This document shows positions 1 through 8,350 of a DNA stretch of 64,000 nt, piece after piece; within the stretch, counting starts at the first letter, position 1; each line of letters begins with the position of its first letter. The notes beneath the pieces were generated by a model that had not been told where the DNA came from, searched no databases, and saw only the letters and a program-made list of their open reading frames with translations. A program made the position numbers and the translations under genes. Source of the stretch: Microbacterium atlanticum (GTDB lineage: Bacteria; Actinomycetota; Actinomycetes; Actinomycetales; Microbacteriaceae); contig NZ_CP063813.1 of assembly GCF_015277815.1 (NCBI RefSeq), positions 2,790,001 to 2,854,000 of the forward strand, read 5' to 3'.

Positions 1-155
1 GGCATGGCATGACGGTACCCATGCGTGAACTAAGTAGTCAAATTATTTTTGCTAGTGATTGACATCGTTACTTGCTGTAACGTGGCGTTCACAATCATTT
101 GCTTCCTTTAGTTCAATCATGATCGGAGACGCATGTTGATCACGGAGCTTCCGCG
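1..155 (+). promoter_or_regulatory. Upstream region of the sugar-acid operon with an inverted repeat
   Basis: AT-richer than the genes that follow. A perfect 6-5-6 inverted repeat, CGTTAC at 66-71 and GTAACG at 77-82, lies just after a TTGACA hexamer at 59-64, so it could be an operator over the -35/-10 region. I see no -10 at ideal spacing. The element CATGATCG at 118-125 recurs at 6731-6738 before the ABC importer. Confidence 0.4.
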
Positions 156-1481
156 ATGACGGCGGTCATCGTCGACGACGATCCCACCGGTGCCCAAACT
201 CTGCGCGATGTCGCCCTGATCTTCGGCGTCGACCCCGCGCTGCTGAACCGTCACCTCGATGCCGGCGAACTGGCGGTCTGCGTGCTCACCAACTCCCGTG
301 CCCTCTCGGCGGACGCCGCGCGCTCGGCCAATCAGCGCGTCGCGGCCGCCCTGCGAGAGCGGGCGGGCGCCATGCCACTGCTCGTCAGCCGTGGGGACTC
401 GACGCTGCGGGGCCACGTTGCCGTCGAGGTCGGTGCGCTGCGCGCGGCACTCCCCGACGGGGCGGGGGTGCGCCGCGTGTTCGTCCCCGCGTTCATCGAG
501 GCCGGACGCACCACGCGCGCCGGCCGGCACTTCGTCGACATCGCGGGCCAGCCGGTGCCCGTCGGCGAGACGCCCTTCGCCACCGACGCCCGCTTCGGAT
601 TCTCTTCGTCCGACCTTCCCGACTTTCTCGCCGAGGTCGGCGCGGTCGCCGATGCAGGCGAGGTCGACATCGTGCCGCTCGAGCTCGTCGCCGAGGGGAC
701 GGATGCCGTCGCCTCCGCCATCGCGAACGGTGGGGGATCCTGGACCGTCGTCGACGCGACCACCGTCGCCCACATCGACGCCATCGCCGCAGCGCTGCAG
801 CGTCTGCATGCCGCCGGAGTCCCTATGGTCGTGCGCTGCGCGCCGTCGCTCGTCCGAGCCTTGGCCCGGCGCGACTCGCTGCCCGCGCTCACCGATGACG
901 AGCTGCGGGCGGCGTTCCCTGCCCGGCGGGGTCACGGGCTGGTGGTCGTCGGCTCGCACGTGCCGCAGACCACCCGCCAGCTCGCATCGCTCACCGGCGT
1001 GACCGGACTCGCCCGCTTCGAGGCCGGCATCGACGCGCTCACCTCCGAGGATCCGGGCGATCGCGCGGCGCTGGTCGAGGCCGTCGTCGCTGCGCTCCAG
1101 ACGAACGACGTCGTGCTCGAGACCCCCCGCGCCGAGGTGCGCGACACCTCGGCCGGCGGCGATCTCGCGCGCCGACTGTCCGACTCGCTCTGCGAGATCG
1201 TCGCGGCCGTGCACGCCCGCGCCGAGCTGGGCTGGGTGATCGCCAAGGGCGGGATCACCTCTCACGAGACCGCGGCGCAGGGACTCGGCATCCGTTCCGC
1301 GTCCGTCGTCGGGCAGCTGTTCGACGGCAAGGTGTCGATCATCCGCCCCATCGAGGCGCTGCGCCGCACCATCGACCTGCCGTATGTCATCTTCCCCGGC
1401 AACGTGGGCGGCGACGACGATCTGCGGATCGCCGTCGAGCGCCTGCGCCGGCTGACCTTCACCGACGAGGAGACCTCATGA
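156..1481 (+). CDS. Four-carbon acid sugar kinase family protein (DUF1537)
   Basis: A 441-residue protein that opens with the family's N-terminal acidic motif (VIVDDDPTGAQT, about residues 4-15) and carries the C-terminal nucleotide-binding signatures AKGGITS (about residues 363-371) and FPGNVGGDDDL near the end. Family members (OtnK/DtnK/LtnK type) phosphorylate threonate, erythronate or related four-carbon sugar acids in the cytoplasm. ATG at 156 follows GGAG. The next gene overlaps by four bases (ATGA), so translation is coupled. The dehydrogenase behind it is the usual partner in threonate/erythronate routes, but the usual aldolase or isomerase is not in this window. The substrate cannot be fixed from sequence. 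Confidence 0.85.
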   Translation: MTAVIVDDDPTGAQTLRDVALIFGVDPALLNRHLDAGELAVCVLTNSRALSADAARSANQRVAAALRERAGAMPLLVSRGDSTLRGHVAVEVGALRAALPDGAGVRRVFVPAFIEAGRTTRAGRHFVDIAGQPVPVGETPFATDARFGFSSSDLPDFLAEVGAVADAGEVDIVPLELVAEGTDAVASAIANGGGSWTVVDATTVAHIDAIAAALQRLHAAGVPMVVRCAPSLVRALARRDSLPALTDDELRAAFPARRGHGLVVVGSHVPQTTRQLASLTGVTGLARFEAGIDALTSEDPGDRAALVEAVVAALQTNDVVLETPRAEVRDTSAGGDLARRLSDSLCEIVAAVHARAELGWVIAKGGITSHETAAQGLGIRSASVVGQLFDGKVSIIRPIEALRRTIDLPYVIFPGNVGGDDDLRIAVERLRRLTFTDEETS

Positions 1482-2347
1482 CAACGATCGGTTTCATCGG
1501 CCTGGGCGCGATGGGGCGGCCGATGGCCCGCCACCTCGCCGCTTCGGGCTTCACTGTGACCGGGTTTGACCCGTATGCGCCTGTCGACCGGCTCGACGGC
1601 TTCGAGCGCGCCCACACCGCCGCCCAGGCGGCCGACGCCGATGTCGTCGCGCTGATGGTCGCGACGCCGACGCAAGCCGAGTCCGCGCTCGGCGGCCCTG
1701 ACGGTGTGCTCGCCGGGCTCCGCCCGGGCGCCGTCGTGATCGTGATGGCGACGGTCGGCCTCGAGTCGGTGCAGGCCATCGCCGCGCAGGTCGAGGCCGC
1801 CAGCGGACTCGTCGTCGACGCACCGGTGTCGGGTGGCGTGCGCCGTGCGGCGACCGGCGACCTCCTCATCATGGCCAGCGCCTCACCCGACGCGTTCGCG
1901 CGGGCCGACGCGACGCTCGACGCCCTCGGCGGCAACGTCTATCGGCTGGGTGCCGCGGTCGGCGACGGCCAGCGCATGAAGCTCGTCAACCAGCTCCTGT
2001 GCGGCGTGCACATCGCTGTCGCAGCGGAGGGGCTGGCCTACGCGGAGTCGCTCGGGGTCGACCCCGAGCAGGCCCTCGCGATCCTCTCCAGCGGTGCCGC
2101 AGCATCGTTCATGCTCGCCGACCGGGGGCCGCGGATGGTTGCCGAGGAGTTCGATGAGCCCAAGAGCGCGATCGACATCTTCGTGAAGGATCTCGGGCTC
2201 GTGCGCGCCGAAGCGCGCCTGCCGCTGCCGATGGTCGACGCCGCGTTCGAGCGCTTCGCCGCTGCCTCCGCGCACGGCGACGGGCGCCTGGACGACTCCG
2301 CCGTCATCACCACCTACACCCGCATCGATCAGGAGGAGCACGCATGA
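1478..2347 (+). CDS. NAD(P)-dependent beta-hydroxyacid dehydrogenase (3-hydroxyisobutyrate dehydrogenase/LtnD family)
   Basis: 289 residues, normal for the family. The Rossmann motif GFIGLGAMGRPMA is at residues 4-16, the substrate-binding segment DAPVSGGVRRAATGDL around 113-128, and the catalytic-lysine region GDGQRMKLVNQLL around 163-175. It should oxidise a beta-hydroxy acid with NAD(P). Next to a DUF1537 kinase the expected substrate is a threonate or erythronate-like acid whose 3-keto product is then phosphorylated (known pathway logic; the substrate here is inferred). It overlaps both neighbours by four bases. Confidence 0.85.
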   Translation: MTTIGFIGLGAMGRPMARHLAASGFTVTGFDPYAPVDRLDGFERAHTAAQAADADVVALMVATPTQAESALGGPDGVLAGLRPGAVVIVMATVGLESVQAIAAQVEAASGLVVDAPVSGGVRRAATGDLLIMASASPDAFARADATLDALGGNVYRLGAAVGDGQRMKLVNQLLCGVHIAVAAEGLAYAESLGVDPEQALAILSSGAAASFMLADRGPRMVAEEFDEPKSAIDIFVKDLGLVRAEARLPLPMVDAAFERFAAASAHGDGRLDDSAVITTYTRIDQEEHA

Positions 2348-3117
2348 GCGAAAGAGAGCTGGAGGGACGCGTCGTTGTCGTGACCGGAGGCGCCCGTGGC
2401 GCCGGCCGTGCGATCGCCGAGCGCGCGGCGGCCGCAGGCGCCCGCGTGGTCGTCGCCGACCTCGACGTCGAAGGCACGCACGAGACGGTCGCACGCGTGA
2501 CGGATGCCGGTGGCTCGGCCCGCGGCATCCGTGTCGACGTGTCCGACCCCGACTCGTTCGCCGCGGCATTCGCGGTCGCGGAGAACGAGTGGGGCCGCGT
2601 CGACGGGCTCGTCAACAACGCCGGGCTCATGGTCGTCGGCTCGATCGACGAAACCAGCGTCGAGGGGTTCGACCGCGCCATGGCCGTCAACGCGCGCGGC
2701 GCGTTCATCGGCGCGAAGCTCGCCGTCGAGCACTTCCGCAGACACGGCGACGGCGGCGCGATCGTCAACATCACATCGATCTCCGGGGAGGTCGGACTCC
2801 CCGGGCAGGTCGCTTACTGCGCATCCAAGGGCGCCGTGAAGATGCTGACCAAGCAGCTGGCCGTCGATCTCGCATCCGAGGGGATCCGCTGCAACGCGGT
2901 GTCGCCCGGTTCCATCGGCGGGGAGTTCCTCGACGACTACCTGGGCGGGCTCCCCGACCCCACCCAGGCGCGCACCGACATCGTCGCCGCGCACCCGATC
3001 GCCCGCGTCGCCGATCCCGTCGAGATCGCCGATCCTGTGGTCTTCCTCCTGTCGGACCGCTCGTCGTTCATCACCGGCGCAGTGCTCGCCGCCGACGGCG
3101 GGTACACCGCCCGATGA
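2344..3117 (+). CDS. SDR family NAD(P)-dependent oxidoreductase
   Basis: Classical short-chain dehydrogenase of 257 residues: TGGARGAGRAIA cofactor loop (about 14-25), NNAG (about 90-93), catalytic Ser in NITSISGE and the YCASK active-site pair (Tyr and Lys about 155-159). It starts at the ATGA overlap with the dehydrogenase, and its stop overlaps the start of the cyclase gene, so all four genes look like one translationally coupled operon. An SDR is not a standard member of threonate operons, so it may act on a different hydroxyl of the substrate. The specific reaction is unknown. Confidence 0.85.
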   Translation: MSERELEGRVVVVTGGARGAGRAIAERAAAAGARVVVADLDVEGTHETVARVTDAGGSARGIRVDVSDPDSFAAAFAVAENEWGRVDGLVNNAGLMVVGSIDETSVEGFDRAMAVNARGAFIGAKLAVEHFRRHGDGGAIVNITSISGEVGLPGQVAYCASKGAVKMLTKQLAVDLASEGIRCNAVSPGSIGGEFLDDYLGGLPDPTQARTDIVAAHPIARVADPVEIADPVVFLLSDRSSFITGAVLAADGGYTAR

Positions 3118-3914
3118 GCCGGACACCAGGGGGACGCGTCGTCGACCTGTCCCTGACACTCGCGCCCGAGCTCCCGGCCTCGTGGCCGGGAGCACTGCCG
3201 TTCCGCCACTTCGTCGAACACTGGTTCGAGGAGGTGGCGGATGACGCCGGCATCCGTCTGTGCGGCAACAACGCGCCATACCGCTCGCACGGGCTGATCC
3301 TCGACGAGCACACCGGCACACACTTCGACGCGCCCGCGCACTTCCTCGCGCACGAGGACTCCGGCCTGCCGATGGCGCATCCACTGGGGGCCATCACCGG
3401 GGACCGCGTCGATCCCGCGCAGTTCATCGGGCCCGCGGCGGTCATCGACATCACCGGACTCGTCGGCACGGCGGCGCCGGGGCGCAGCCCCCTCATCACC
3501 GCTTCCGTCGTTCGCTCCTGGGAGGACGAGCACGGCGAGATCGCGCCAGGCGAGATCGTGCTGTTCCGCAGCGGCTGGGACGCGCACTACGTCGTCGGCG
3601 ACCGCGGCGCCGAGTACATCCGGCGCCCGCTCGAGCGCGCCGACACCGACGCGTGGCCTGCCCCGGATGTCTCCGCCATGGAGCACCTGGGGGCCCGCGG
3701 CGTGCGCTGCGTCGGCACCGACGGCGCGAGCATGGGCCCGGCGCACGACGGGGCGCCCACCCATGTCGCCGGCCTCTCGCGGGGCATGGTGTTCGTCGAG
3801 TGCCTCGCCGGTCTCGACCAGCTGCCGACGCGCGGCGCGCAGTTCATCTTTCTTCCGGTGAAGGTGGCCCACTCCGCCGGTGGCCCCGGCCGCGCGGTCG
3901 CTATTCTGCCCTGA
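3114..3914 (+). CDS. Cyclase family metal-dependent hydrolase (kynurenine formamidase-like)
   Basis: 266 residues beginning at the ATG that overlaps the SDR stop. The metal-binding signature HTGTHFDAPAHF (HxGTHxDxPxH, about residues 64-75) is intact, and C-terminal features of the family (GTDGASMG, FVECLAGLDQLP, FIFLPVKV) follow. Members hydrolyse formylamides, lactones or cyclic imides using Mn/Zn. In this operon a lactonase-like role on a sugar-acid derivative is plausible but not proven. The longer open frame starting upstream lies inside the SDR gene and is not used. The gene ends ten bases before a strong hairpin. Confidence 0.8.
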   Translation: MSRTPGGRVVDLSLTLAPELPASWPGALPFRHFVEHWFEEVADDAGIRLCGNNAPYRSHGLILDEHTGTHFDAPAHFLAHEDSGLPMAHPLGAITGDRVDPAQFIGPAAVIDITGLVGTAAPGRSPLITASVVRSWEDEHGEIAPGEIVLFRSGWDAHYVVGDRGAEYIRRPLERADTDAWPAPDVSAMEHLGARGVRCVGTDGASMGPAHDGAPTHVAGLSRGMVFVECLAGLDQLPTRGAQFIFLPVKVAHSAGGPGRAVAILP

Positions 3915-3924
3915 GCGGCTGAAC

Positions 3925-3963
3925 TCCGAAGCGCCCTCCCGCTATGCGGGAGGGCGCTTCGGA
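3925..3963. terminator. Bidirectional rho-independent-type terminator
   Basis: A perfect 18-bp stem (3925-3942 with 3946-3963) with a 3-nt loop, placed between the converging cyclase gene (stop 3914) and the ABC ATPase gene (stop 3981). It can serve both strands. There is no long T tract, as is usual in high-GC actinobacteria. Confidence 0.85.
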
Positions 3964-3980
3964 TTGGTGCGGTGGCGTTC

Positions 3981-4745
3981 TCAGAGCACCTTCGCGAAAA
4001 AGTCGCGGGTGCGCTCGTACTGCGGTGAGTCGGTCAGCTGCTCGACCGTGCCCTCCTCGAGGATGCGGCCGCGCTCCATGAAGACGGCGCGTGCGGCCAC
4101 CTCCCGCGCGAACCCGATCTCGTGCGTCACGATGACCATGGTGGTGCCCTCGTCGGCGAGTTTCTGCATCACCGTGAGGACCTCCCCCACGAACTCGGGA
4201 TCGAGCGCCGACGTCGGCTCGTCGAAGAGCACGACCTCGGGCTGCATTGCGAGGGCGCGTGCGATCGCGACCCGCTGCTGCTGCCCGCCCGACAGCTGCT
4301 GCGGCGTGGAGTCCGCCTTATGGAGGAGGCCGACCGAATCGAGGAGCCCGCGCGCACGGTCGATCGCCTCGCTCTTGCGGACCCCCTTTATCTTCACCGG
4401 GGCTTCGATCACGTTCTCCAGCGCCGTCATGTGAGGGAACAGGTTGAACGACTGGAAGACCATGCCCACGCGCTGACGCTGCTTGGCGATGGCGCGCTGG
4501 GGCAGCTCGACGAGGGAGTCGCCCACTCGGTGGTATCCGAGGAGCTCGTTCTCGAGGAACACGGCCCCCGAGTCGGGCTTCTCGAGATGGTTGAGGCAGC
4601 GCAGGAATGTCGTCTTGCCGGCGCCGGACGGCCCGAGGAGACAGACGATGTCGCCCTTGTCGACGGTGAGCGACACGCGATCGAGCACCGTGTCCTCCCC
4701 GAATCGCTTCGTGACGCCGACGGCGTCGAGGATCGTGTCAGCCAT
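3981..4745 (-). CDS. Polar amino acid-type ABC transporter ATP-binding protein
   Basis: 254 residues with Walker A GPSGAGKTT (about 38-46), Q-loop VFQSFNLFPHMT, signature LSGGQQQR (about 146-153), Walker B VVLFDEPTSALD (about 166-177) and the H-loop VTHE. Closest in layout to GlnQ/HisP-type ATPases. Its start overlaps the permease gene by eight bases, so it is the last gene of a lipoprotein-permease-ATPase operon. It energises uptake of an amino acid or similar small polar solute; the adjacent sugar-acid operon hints that the true substrate may be an organic acid (inference). Confidence 0.92.
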   Translation of the reverse strand: MADTILDAVGVTKRFGEDTVLDRVSLTVDKGDIVCLLGPSGAGKTTFLRCLNHLEKPDSGAVFLENELLGYHRVGDSLVELPQRAIAKQRQRVGMVFQSFNLFPHMTALENVIEAPVKIKGVRKSEAIDRARGLLDSVGLLHKADSTPQQLSGGQQQRVAIARALAMQPEVVLFDEPTSALDPEFVGEVLTVMQKLADEGTTMVIVTHEIGFAREVAARAVFMERGRILEEGTVEQLTDSPQYERTRDFFAKVL

Positions 4746-5652
4746 TGGAGAGGGTCTCCTCCGCGAGTCGCGCCTTCTGGCGCCGTTTCCGATCGAATCC
4801 GAGGCGGCGCTCGAGCAGGCTCTGGGCGACGCTGAGCACGCTGACCAGCAGCAGGTACCAGAGGCACGCGACGAGCAGCAGTGGGATCACGAGGTAGTTC
4901 TGCGCGTAGATCGACTGCGAGGTGTACAGCAGATCCGCGACGCCGATGTAGGACACCAGGGATGTGCCCTTGAGCATGTTGATGGTGTTGTTCGACAGCG
5001 GTGGGACGGCGATCCGCATCGCCTGCGGCAGTACGACGCGCGTGTACATCCGCACCGAGCCCATGCCGAGCGCCTTCGCCGCCTCGAACTGGCCGGTCGG
5101 AACACTCTTGATCGACGCTCGGAACACCTCGCTGGCGTATGCGCCCTCATTCGCGCCGAAGGCGATCACCGCGGCGAGGAAAGGCGAGACGACGGTCTTG
5201 GTGTCGACGCCGATGAGCATCGGCATCCCGGGCAGGCCGATCCCGAGCTCGGGGTACAGCAGCGCGATGTTGTTGACCAGGATGAGGATCACCAGCACAG
5301 GCACGGCACGGAAGAACCAGACCCACACCACCGCGATCGTCTGCATGATGCGACTCTGCGAGAGCCGCATCAGGGCGATGATGAGGCCGCTGGAGAACCC
5401 GACGAGCAGCGACAGCACCGTTATCTGGATCGTGACCACGACGCCGTCGAGGATGCGCGGGTTGAACAGGTAGCGCCCGACGTCGCTCCAGTCGATCGCC
5501 TCGTTGACAACGAGACTCCAAATGAAGAGCAGGGCTGCTAGGACGGCGACGGTGGCGGCGACATATCGGCCGATGGCGGGCCTCGGCCGAGTCTTCAACT
5601 CGGCCAAGGCCACGCGCTTCGCGTCCGTCGTCCCCGTTTCGAGAAGGGGCAT
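4738..5652 (-). CDS. Polar amino acid-type ABC transporter permease
   Basis: 304 residues from the ATG at 5652; in-frame sequence upstream of it lies inside the lipoprotein gene. It has one N-terminal membrane segment (about 37-57), then the HisM/GlnP-type permease domain. The EAA loop is EAAKALGMGSVRMYTRVVLP (about residues 184-203), which contacts the ATPase. It sits 14 bases after the solute-binding protein gene and overlaps the ATPase gene, so a homodimeric permease in a three-gene importer is likely. Confidence 0.9.
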   Translation of the reverse strand: MPLLETGTTDAKRVALAELKTRPRPAIGRYVAATVAVLAALLFIWSLVVNEAIDWSDVGRYLFNPRILDGVVVTIQITVLSLLVGFSSGLIIALMRLSQSRIMQTIAVVWVWFFRAVPVLVILILVNNIALLYPELGIGLPGMPMLIGVDTKTVVSPFLAAVIAFGANEGAYASEVFRASIKSVPTGQFEAAKALGMGSVRMYTRVVLPQAMRIAVPPLSNNTINMLKGTSLVSYIGVADLLYTSQSIYAQNYLVIPLLLVACLWYLLLVSVLSVAQSLLERRLGFDRKRRQKARLAEETLSNG

Positions 5653-5666
5653 GGGATCTACTACTT

Positions 5667-6599
5667 TCAGATGCTCGCTTCGGGGTTGAGGACGGGCCCG
5701 CCCTCGACACCGGATTCGGTGAGACCGTACTTCTCCAGCAGCTCTGCGTAGACGCCGTCGTCCACGAGGGTGTTCAGCGCCTCCTGGATTACGACGGCGA
5801 GCTCCTGGTTCTGCCCCTTGAGGAAGGAATACCCGGAGTTCGACGGGTTCAGCCGGGTCGGGCCGTTGTACGCGAAGTCCGCGCCGGCCTCGCCCGACTG
5901 GAAGTACCCGAAGGTCATCGTGTCGACGATCATGCCCTCGACGTTCTCGCTGCGCACGGCGAGCACGGTCGACGCGAAGTCCTTGTACTCGGTGAGCGAG
6001 ACCGCGTCGAGCCCGGCGGCGGAGCACTCCGGGTCGATCTGCGTCTTGACGAAGTCGATGATGACCTCGCCCGAGACGACGCCCATCGAGTGGCCGCACA
6101 GCCCGGTCACGTCGTCGTCGAGCTTATCCGCGTCGGCAAGACCCGCGGCGCTGTACGACGAGGTCATGTAGCTGAGCATGTCGTACTTCGCGAGTCGCTC
6201 GTTCTTGATGGTGGTGTCGGCGACGAAGTCGTATGTGCCGCTCTCGAGGCCGAGGATGAGGTTCTCGAACGTGACCGGCTCGACCGTGAACTCGACGCCG
6301 ACGACGTCCGAGAGCGCGGCGAGCAGATCCTGATCGAACCCGACGACCTCACCGTCGTCGGTGGTGTAGGTCAGCGGAGCGATATCGGCCTGCGTGGCCA
6401 CCGTGATGCCGTCCGCGAACTCCTCGGGCACGCTGTCGACGAGGATGCCGCGATCGCTCTCCGGAACGACGGACTCCGCCGCCGTGTCGGCGTCCGCACT
6501 CGCCGAGGCGCAGCCCGCCAGGGCGAGGATGGCGACGCCCACCACAGTGAGGGCGCCTGCGCTGCGTCGACGAGCCGAGCGGTTCTGGGTGATGCTCAT
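5667..6599 (-). CDS. Extracellular solute-binding lipoprotein of a polar amino acid-type ABC importer
   Basis: 310 residues. An N-terminal Arg-rich stretch and hydrophobic segment are followed by the lipobox LALAGC, so the mature protein would be lipid-anchored at Cys of that motif (about residue 29). The rest matches family-3 binding proteins: ADIAPLTYTTDDGEVVGFDQDL (ligand-binding start), NLILGLESGTYDF, and the C-terminal LVDDGVYAELLEKYGL. ATG at 6599 follows GAAGGAGA. A further-upstream in-frame ATG exists but lacks this context and would bury the signal peptide. First gene of the importer operon, divergent from the CGNR regulator. Confidence 0.9.
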   Translation of the reverse strand: MSITQNRSARRRSAGALTVVGVAILALAGCASASADADTAAESVVPESDRGILVDSVPEEFADGITVATQADIAPLTYTTDDGEVVGFDQDLLAALSDVVGVEFTVEPVTFENLILGLESGTYDFVADTTIKNERLAKYDMLSYMTSSYSAAGLADADKLDDDVTGLCGHSMGVVSGEVIIDFVKTQIDPECSAAGLDAVSLTEYKDFASTVLAVRSENVEGMIVDTMTFGYFQSGEAGADFAYNGPTRLNPSNSGYSFLKGQNQELAVVIQEALNTLVDDGVYAELLEKYGLTESGVEGGPVLNPEASI

Positions 6600-6904
6600 G
6601 CCGTGTCTCCTTCTCAGGGATGCAATGCCATGACTCGGGAAGTCATGTTCAATTGAGAGAAAGCTACTGACACCGATGCTTCGATGCAAGCGTTGACCCA
6701 CGTTCCGACTCAGTATTCTCGGAATTGAAACATGATCGAAATGCATTTCACAGATGACGATCCTGATGCTGACCTAGGAAACCCGTCGACAGCCGGGCCC
6801 TGCGATGGGCAGCGTCAGTATCATCAGGGAATTAGAGCACACGAGAATCCGAGGTTTCTGCGGGCGACCCTCCCCGCAGGCAGCACAGAAAGAAAAGGAG
6901 CAAG
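6600..6904. promoter_or_regulatory. Divergent intergenic region between ABC importer and CGNR regulator
   Basis: About 300 bp without a gene. It holds an inverted pair, CATGTTCAATTG at 6644-6655 and AATTGAAACATG at 6723-6734 (one extra A), the second running into CATGATCG at 6731-6738, an octamer also seen at 118-125. I infer operator sites controlling the importer, possibly for the adjacent regulator. Confidence 0.35.
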
Positions 6905-7471
6905 ATGCTCTTCGATAATGACGCCAGGGCAGCGTTCGGGGTGATCACCGACCTGCTGAACACCTCGGCGCAGCGTTCGGGCGGCAGCGAGGACCTGCTC
7001 GAGCACTCCGCGACCATCGATCAGATCGCGGTTCGCAACGCCCTTTCTTACAAGCCGGAGCACTCACGGGCCGAGGAGGTGGAAGTGCGGCTCCTCCGCA
7101 GCCGACTCGAAGATTTCCTCCGCCACCCGAGCGTCGACGCCCGGATCGCGCTGGTCAACTCACTGCTCGTGTCTGCCGGCAGCACTCCGCAATTGGCAGC
7201 CCACTCGGGCGACGAGCGCCCCCACTTCCACTACACGATGGACGACGCGACCTTCTCATCCAAGCTCACCGCGCTCACCGGAATCGGCCTGGCTCGCCTC
7301 CTCACCACGCAGGGTGAGGACCGCTTCCGCATCTGCGACGGCCAGGACTGCGAGAAGACGTTCATCGACGTCTCCAAGAACGCCTCGCGTCGCTACTGCG
7401 ACAGCCAGACGTGCGGCAACCGCCTGCACGCCGCGCGCTACCGCGCACGGCGGGGAGAGCAGAGCGCTTAG
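6905..7471 (+). CDS. CGNR zinc finger domain protein (ABATE-type putative transcriptional regulator)
   Basis: 188 residues. The C-terminus holds a four-Cys zinc finger, CDGQDCEKTFIDVSKN then RRYCDSQTCGNR, with the diagnostic CGNR box at about residues 168-171 and a basic tail. The N-terminal two thirds is the variable stress-induced/ABATE-type domain. Such proteins are presumed DNA-binding regulators. The gene is divergent from the ABC importer with paired inverted motifs between them, so it probably controls that operon or itself. ATG at 6905 follows AAAGGAG. Confidence 0.8.
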   Translation: MLFDNDARAAFGVITDLLNTSAQRSGGSEDLLEHSATIDQIAVRNALSYKPEHSRAEEVEVRLLRSRLEDFLRHPSVDARIALVNSLLVSAGSTPQLAAHSGDERPHFHYTMDDATFSSKLTALTGIGLARLLTTQGEDRFRICDGQDCEKTFIDVSKNASRRYCDSQTCGNRLHAARYRARRGEQSA

Positions 7472-7624
7472 CTTCACGGGCTTGTCGGACCGATCGATCA
7501 CCAAGCCGCGGGCGGCAGATGCGCGACGGTCCGGAAGTGACGGCCGCGCCGAAGTTGCCCCGCGGGTTGTCAACACGGGTGTGCGACATGGTCGAGCGCC
7601 GGAACCCGAGTTGGCCACGACTTC

Positions 7625-8263
7625 TTATTTGCGAGTTCCGCTCTCGGCCCCACCGCACAACCGGGCGATGAGGTCCGCCCATCCAGTGAGCAGCCGGGTC
7701 GCGTAGTCCGGCAGGTTGCGCGGTGCTGCTGCCAGCAAGAGCAGCTCAGGGCCTTCGAGGGCACCAACGAGCTGCACCGCCAGAATCTCCCGGTCCGCGT
7801 CGCCGAGCGGGATCTGGCGCAACAGCATGAGAATGTGCGTCTCCGACAGGAGGGCGATTTCCGAACCTGGAGAGGGAGCGCGCCCATCGAGCGAAGCCCG
7901 CGCGATCTCGAGGTTCTCCAGGAGAAACCCGATCCGGGCGTGACCGTATGCGATCAGCCGCGCAATCGGGTCCGCGCCAGGACCGAGCGGCGGTGGCCCT
8001 GACAGCATCTGCGCCTGCAACTCGCGCTCGCGCTCGTCCAGCAGTGCCAGGAAGATTCCGGCTCGGGATCCGAACCGTCGGTAGACCGTGCCCTTGCCCA
8101 GGCCGGAGCGCTGAGCCAGTGCGTCCATCGTGAGCCTGTCGATTCCGTCGCGAGCGAGGATCTCACGGGCGACGGCGAGCAAGCGCCGGCGATTCCGGGC
8201 GGCGTCGGCGCGCTCTTCCCGCCCGTCGCCCAGCCGCAATTCCATACGCCCCACCGAAGTCAC
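7625..8263 (-). CDS. TetR/AcrR family transcriptional regulator
   Basis: 212 residues from GTG 8263 (an ATG at 8245 after GGTGGGG is an equally good start, giving 206). The N-terminal helix-turn-helix is clear: RRRLLAVAREILARDG then LTMDALAQRSGLGKGTVYRRF (about 23-64). The C-terminal ligand-binding domain is unremarkable. It is divergent from the LUD-domain gene with a 28-bp inverted repeat between them, so it most likely represses that gene and itself. Confidence 0.88.
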   Translation of the reverse strand: MTSVGRMELRLGDGREERADAARNRRRLLAVAREILARDGIDRLTMDALAQRSGLGKGTVYRRFGSRAGIFLALLDERERELQAQMLSGPPPLGPGADPIARLIAYGHARIGFLLENLEIARASLDGRAPSPGSEIALLSETHILMLLRQIPLGDADREILAVQLVGALEGPELLLLAAAPRNLPDYATRLLTGWADLIARLCGGAESGTRK

Positions 8264-8273
8264 CCTACCGAAG

Positions 8274-8301
8274 GAATAAACGGGGTAAAGTCCGGTTATT
8301 C
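8274..8301. promoter_or_regulatory. Candidate TetR operator in the tetR-LUD divergent promoter
   Basis: GAATAAACGG at 8274-8283 and CCGGTTATTC at 8292-8301 form a 10-8-10 inverted repeat with one mismatched position, 11 bp from the regulator start and 50 bp from the LUD start. The size and position suit a TetR-family dimer site. Confidence 0.55.
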
Positions 8302-8350
8302 TGTAGGACGGCCAATCACGACATCGCCCTCAGAAAGGCAGCCATCCGCC

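Noticed and set aside
2589..3113. N-terminal extension of the cyclase frame through the SDR gene
   Set aside because: Arg-rich translation with no similarity to the cyclase family; the ATG at 3114 overlapping the SDR stop gives the normal length.
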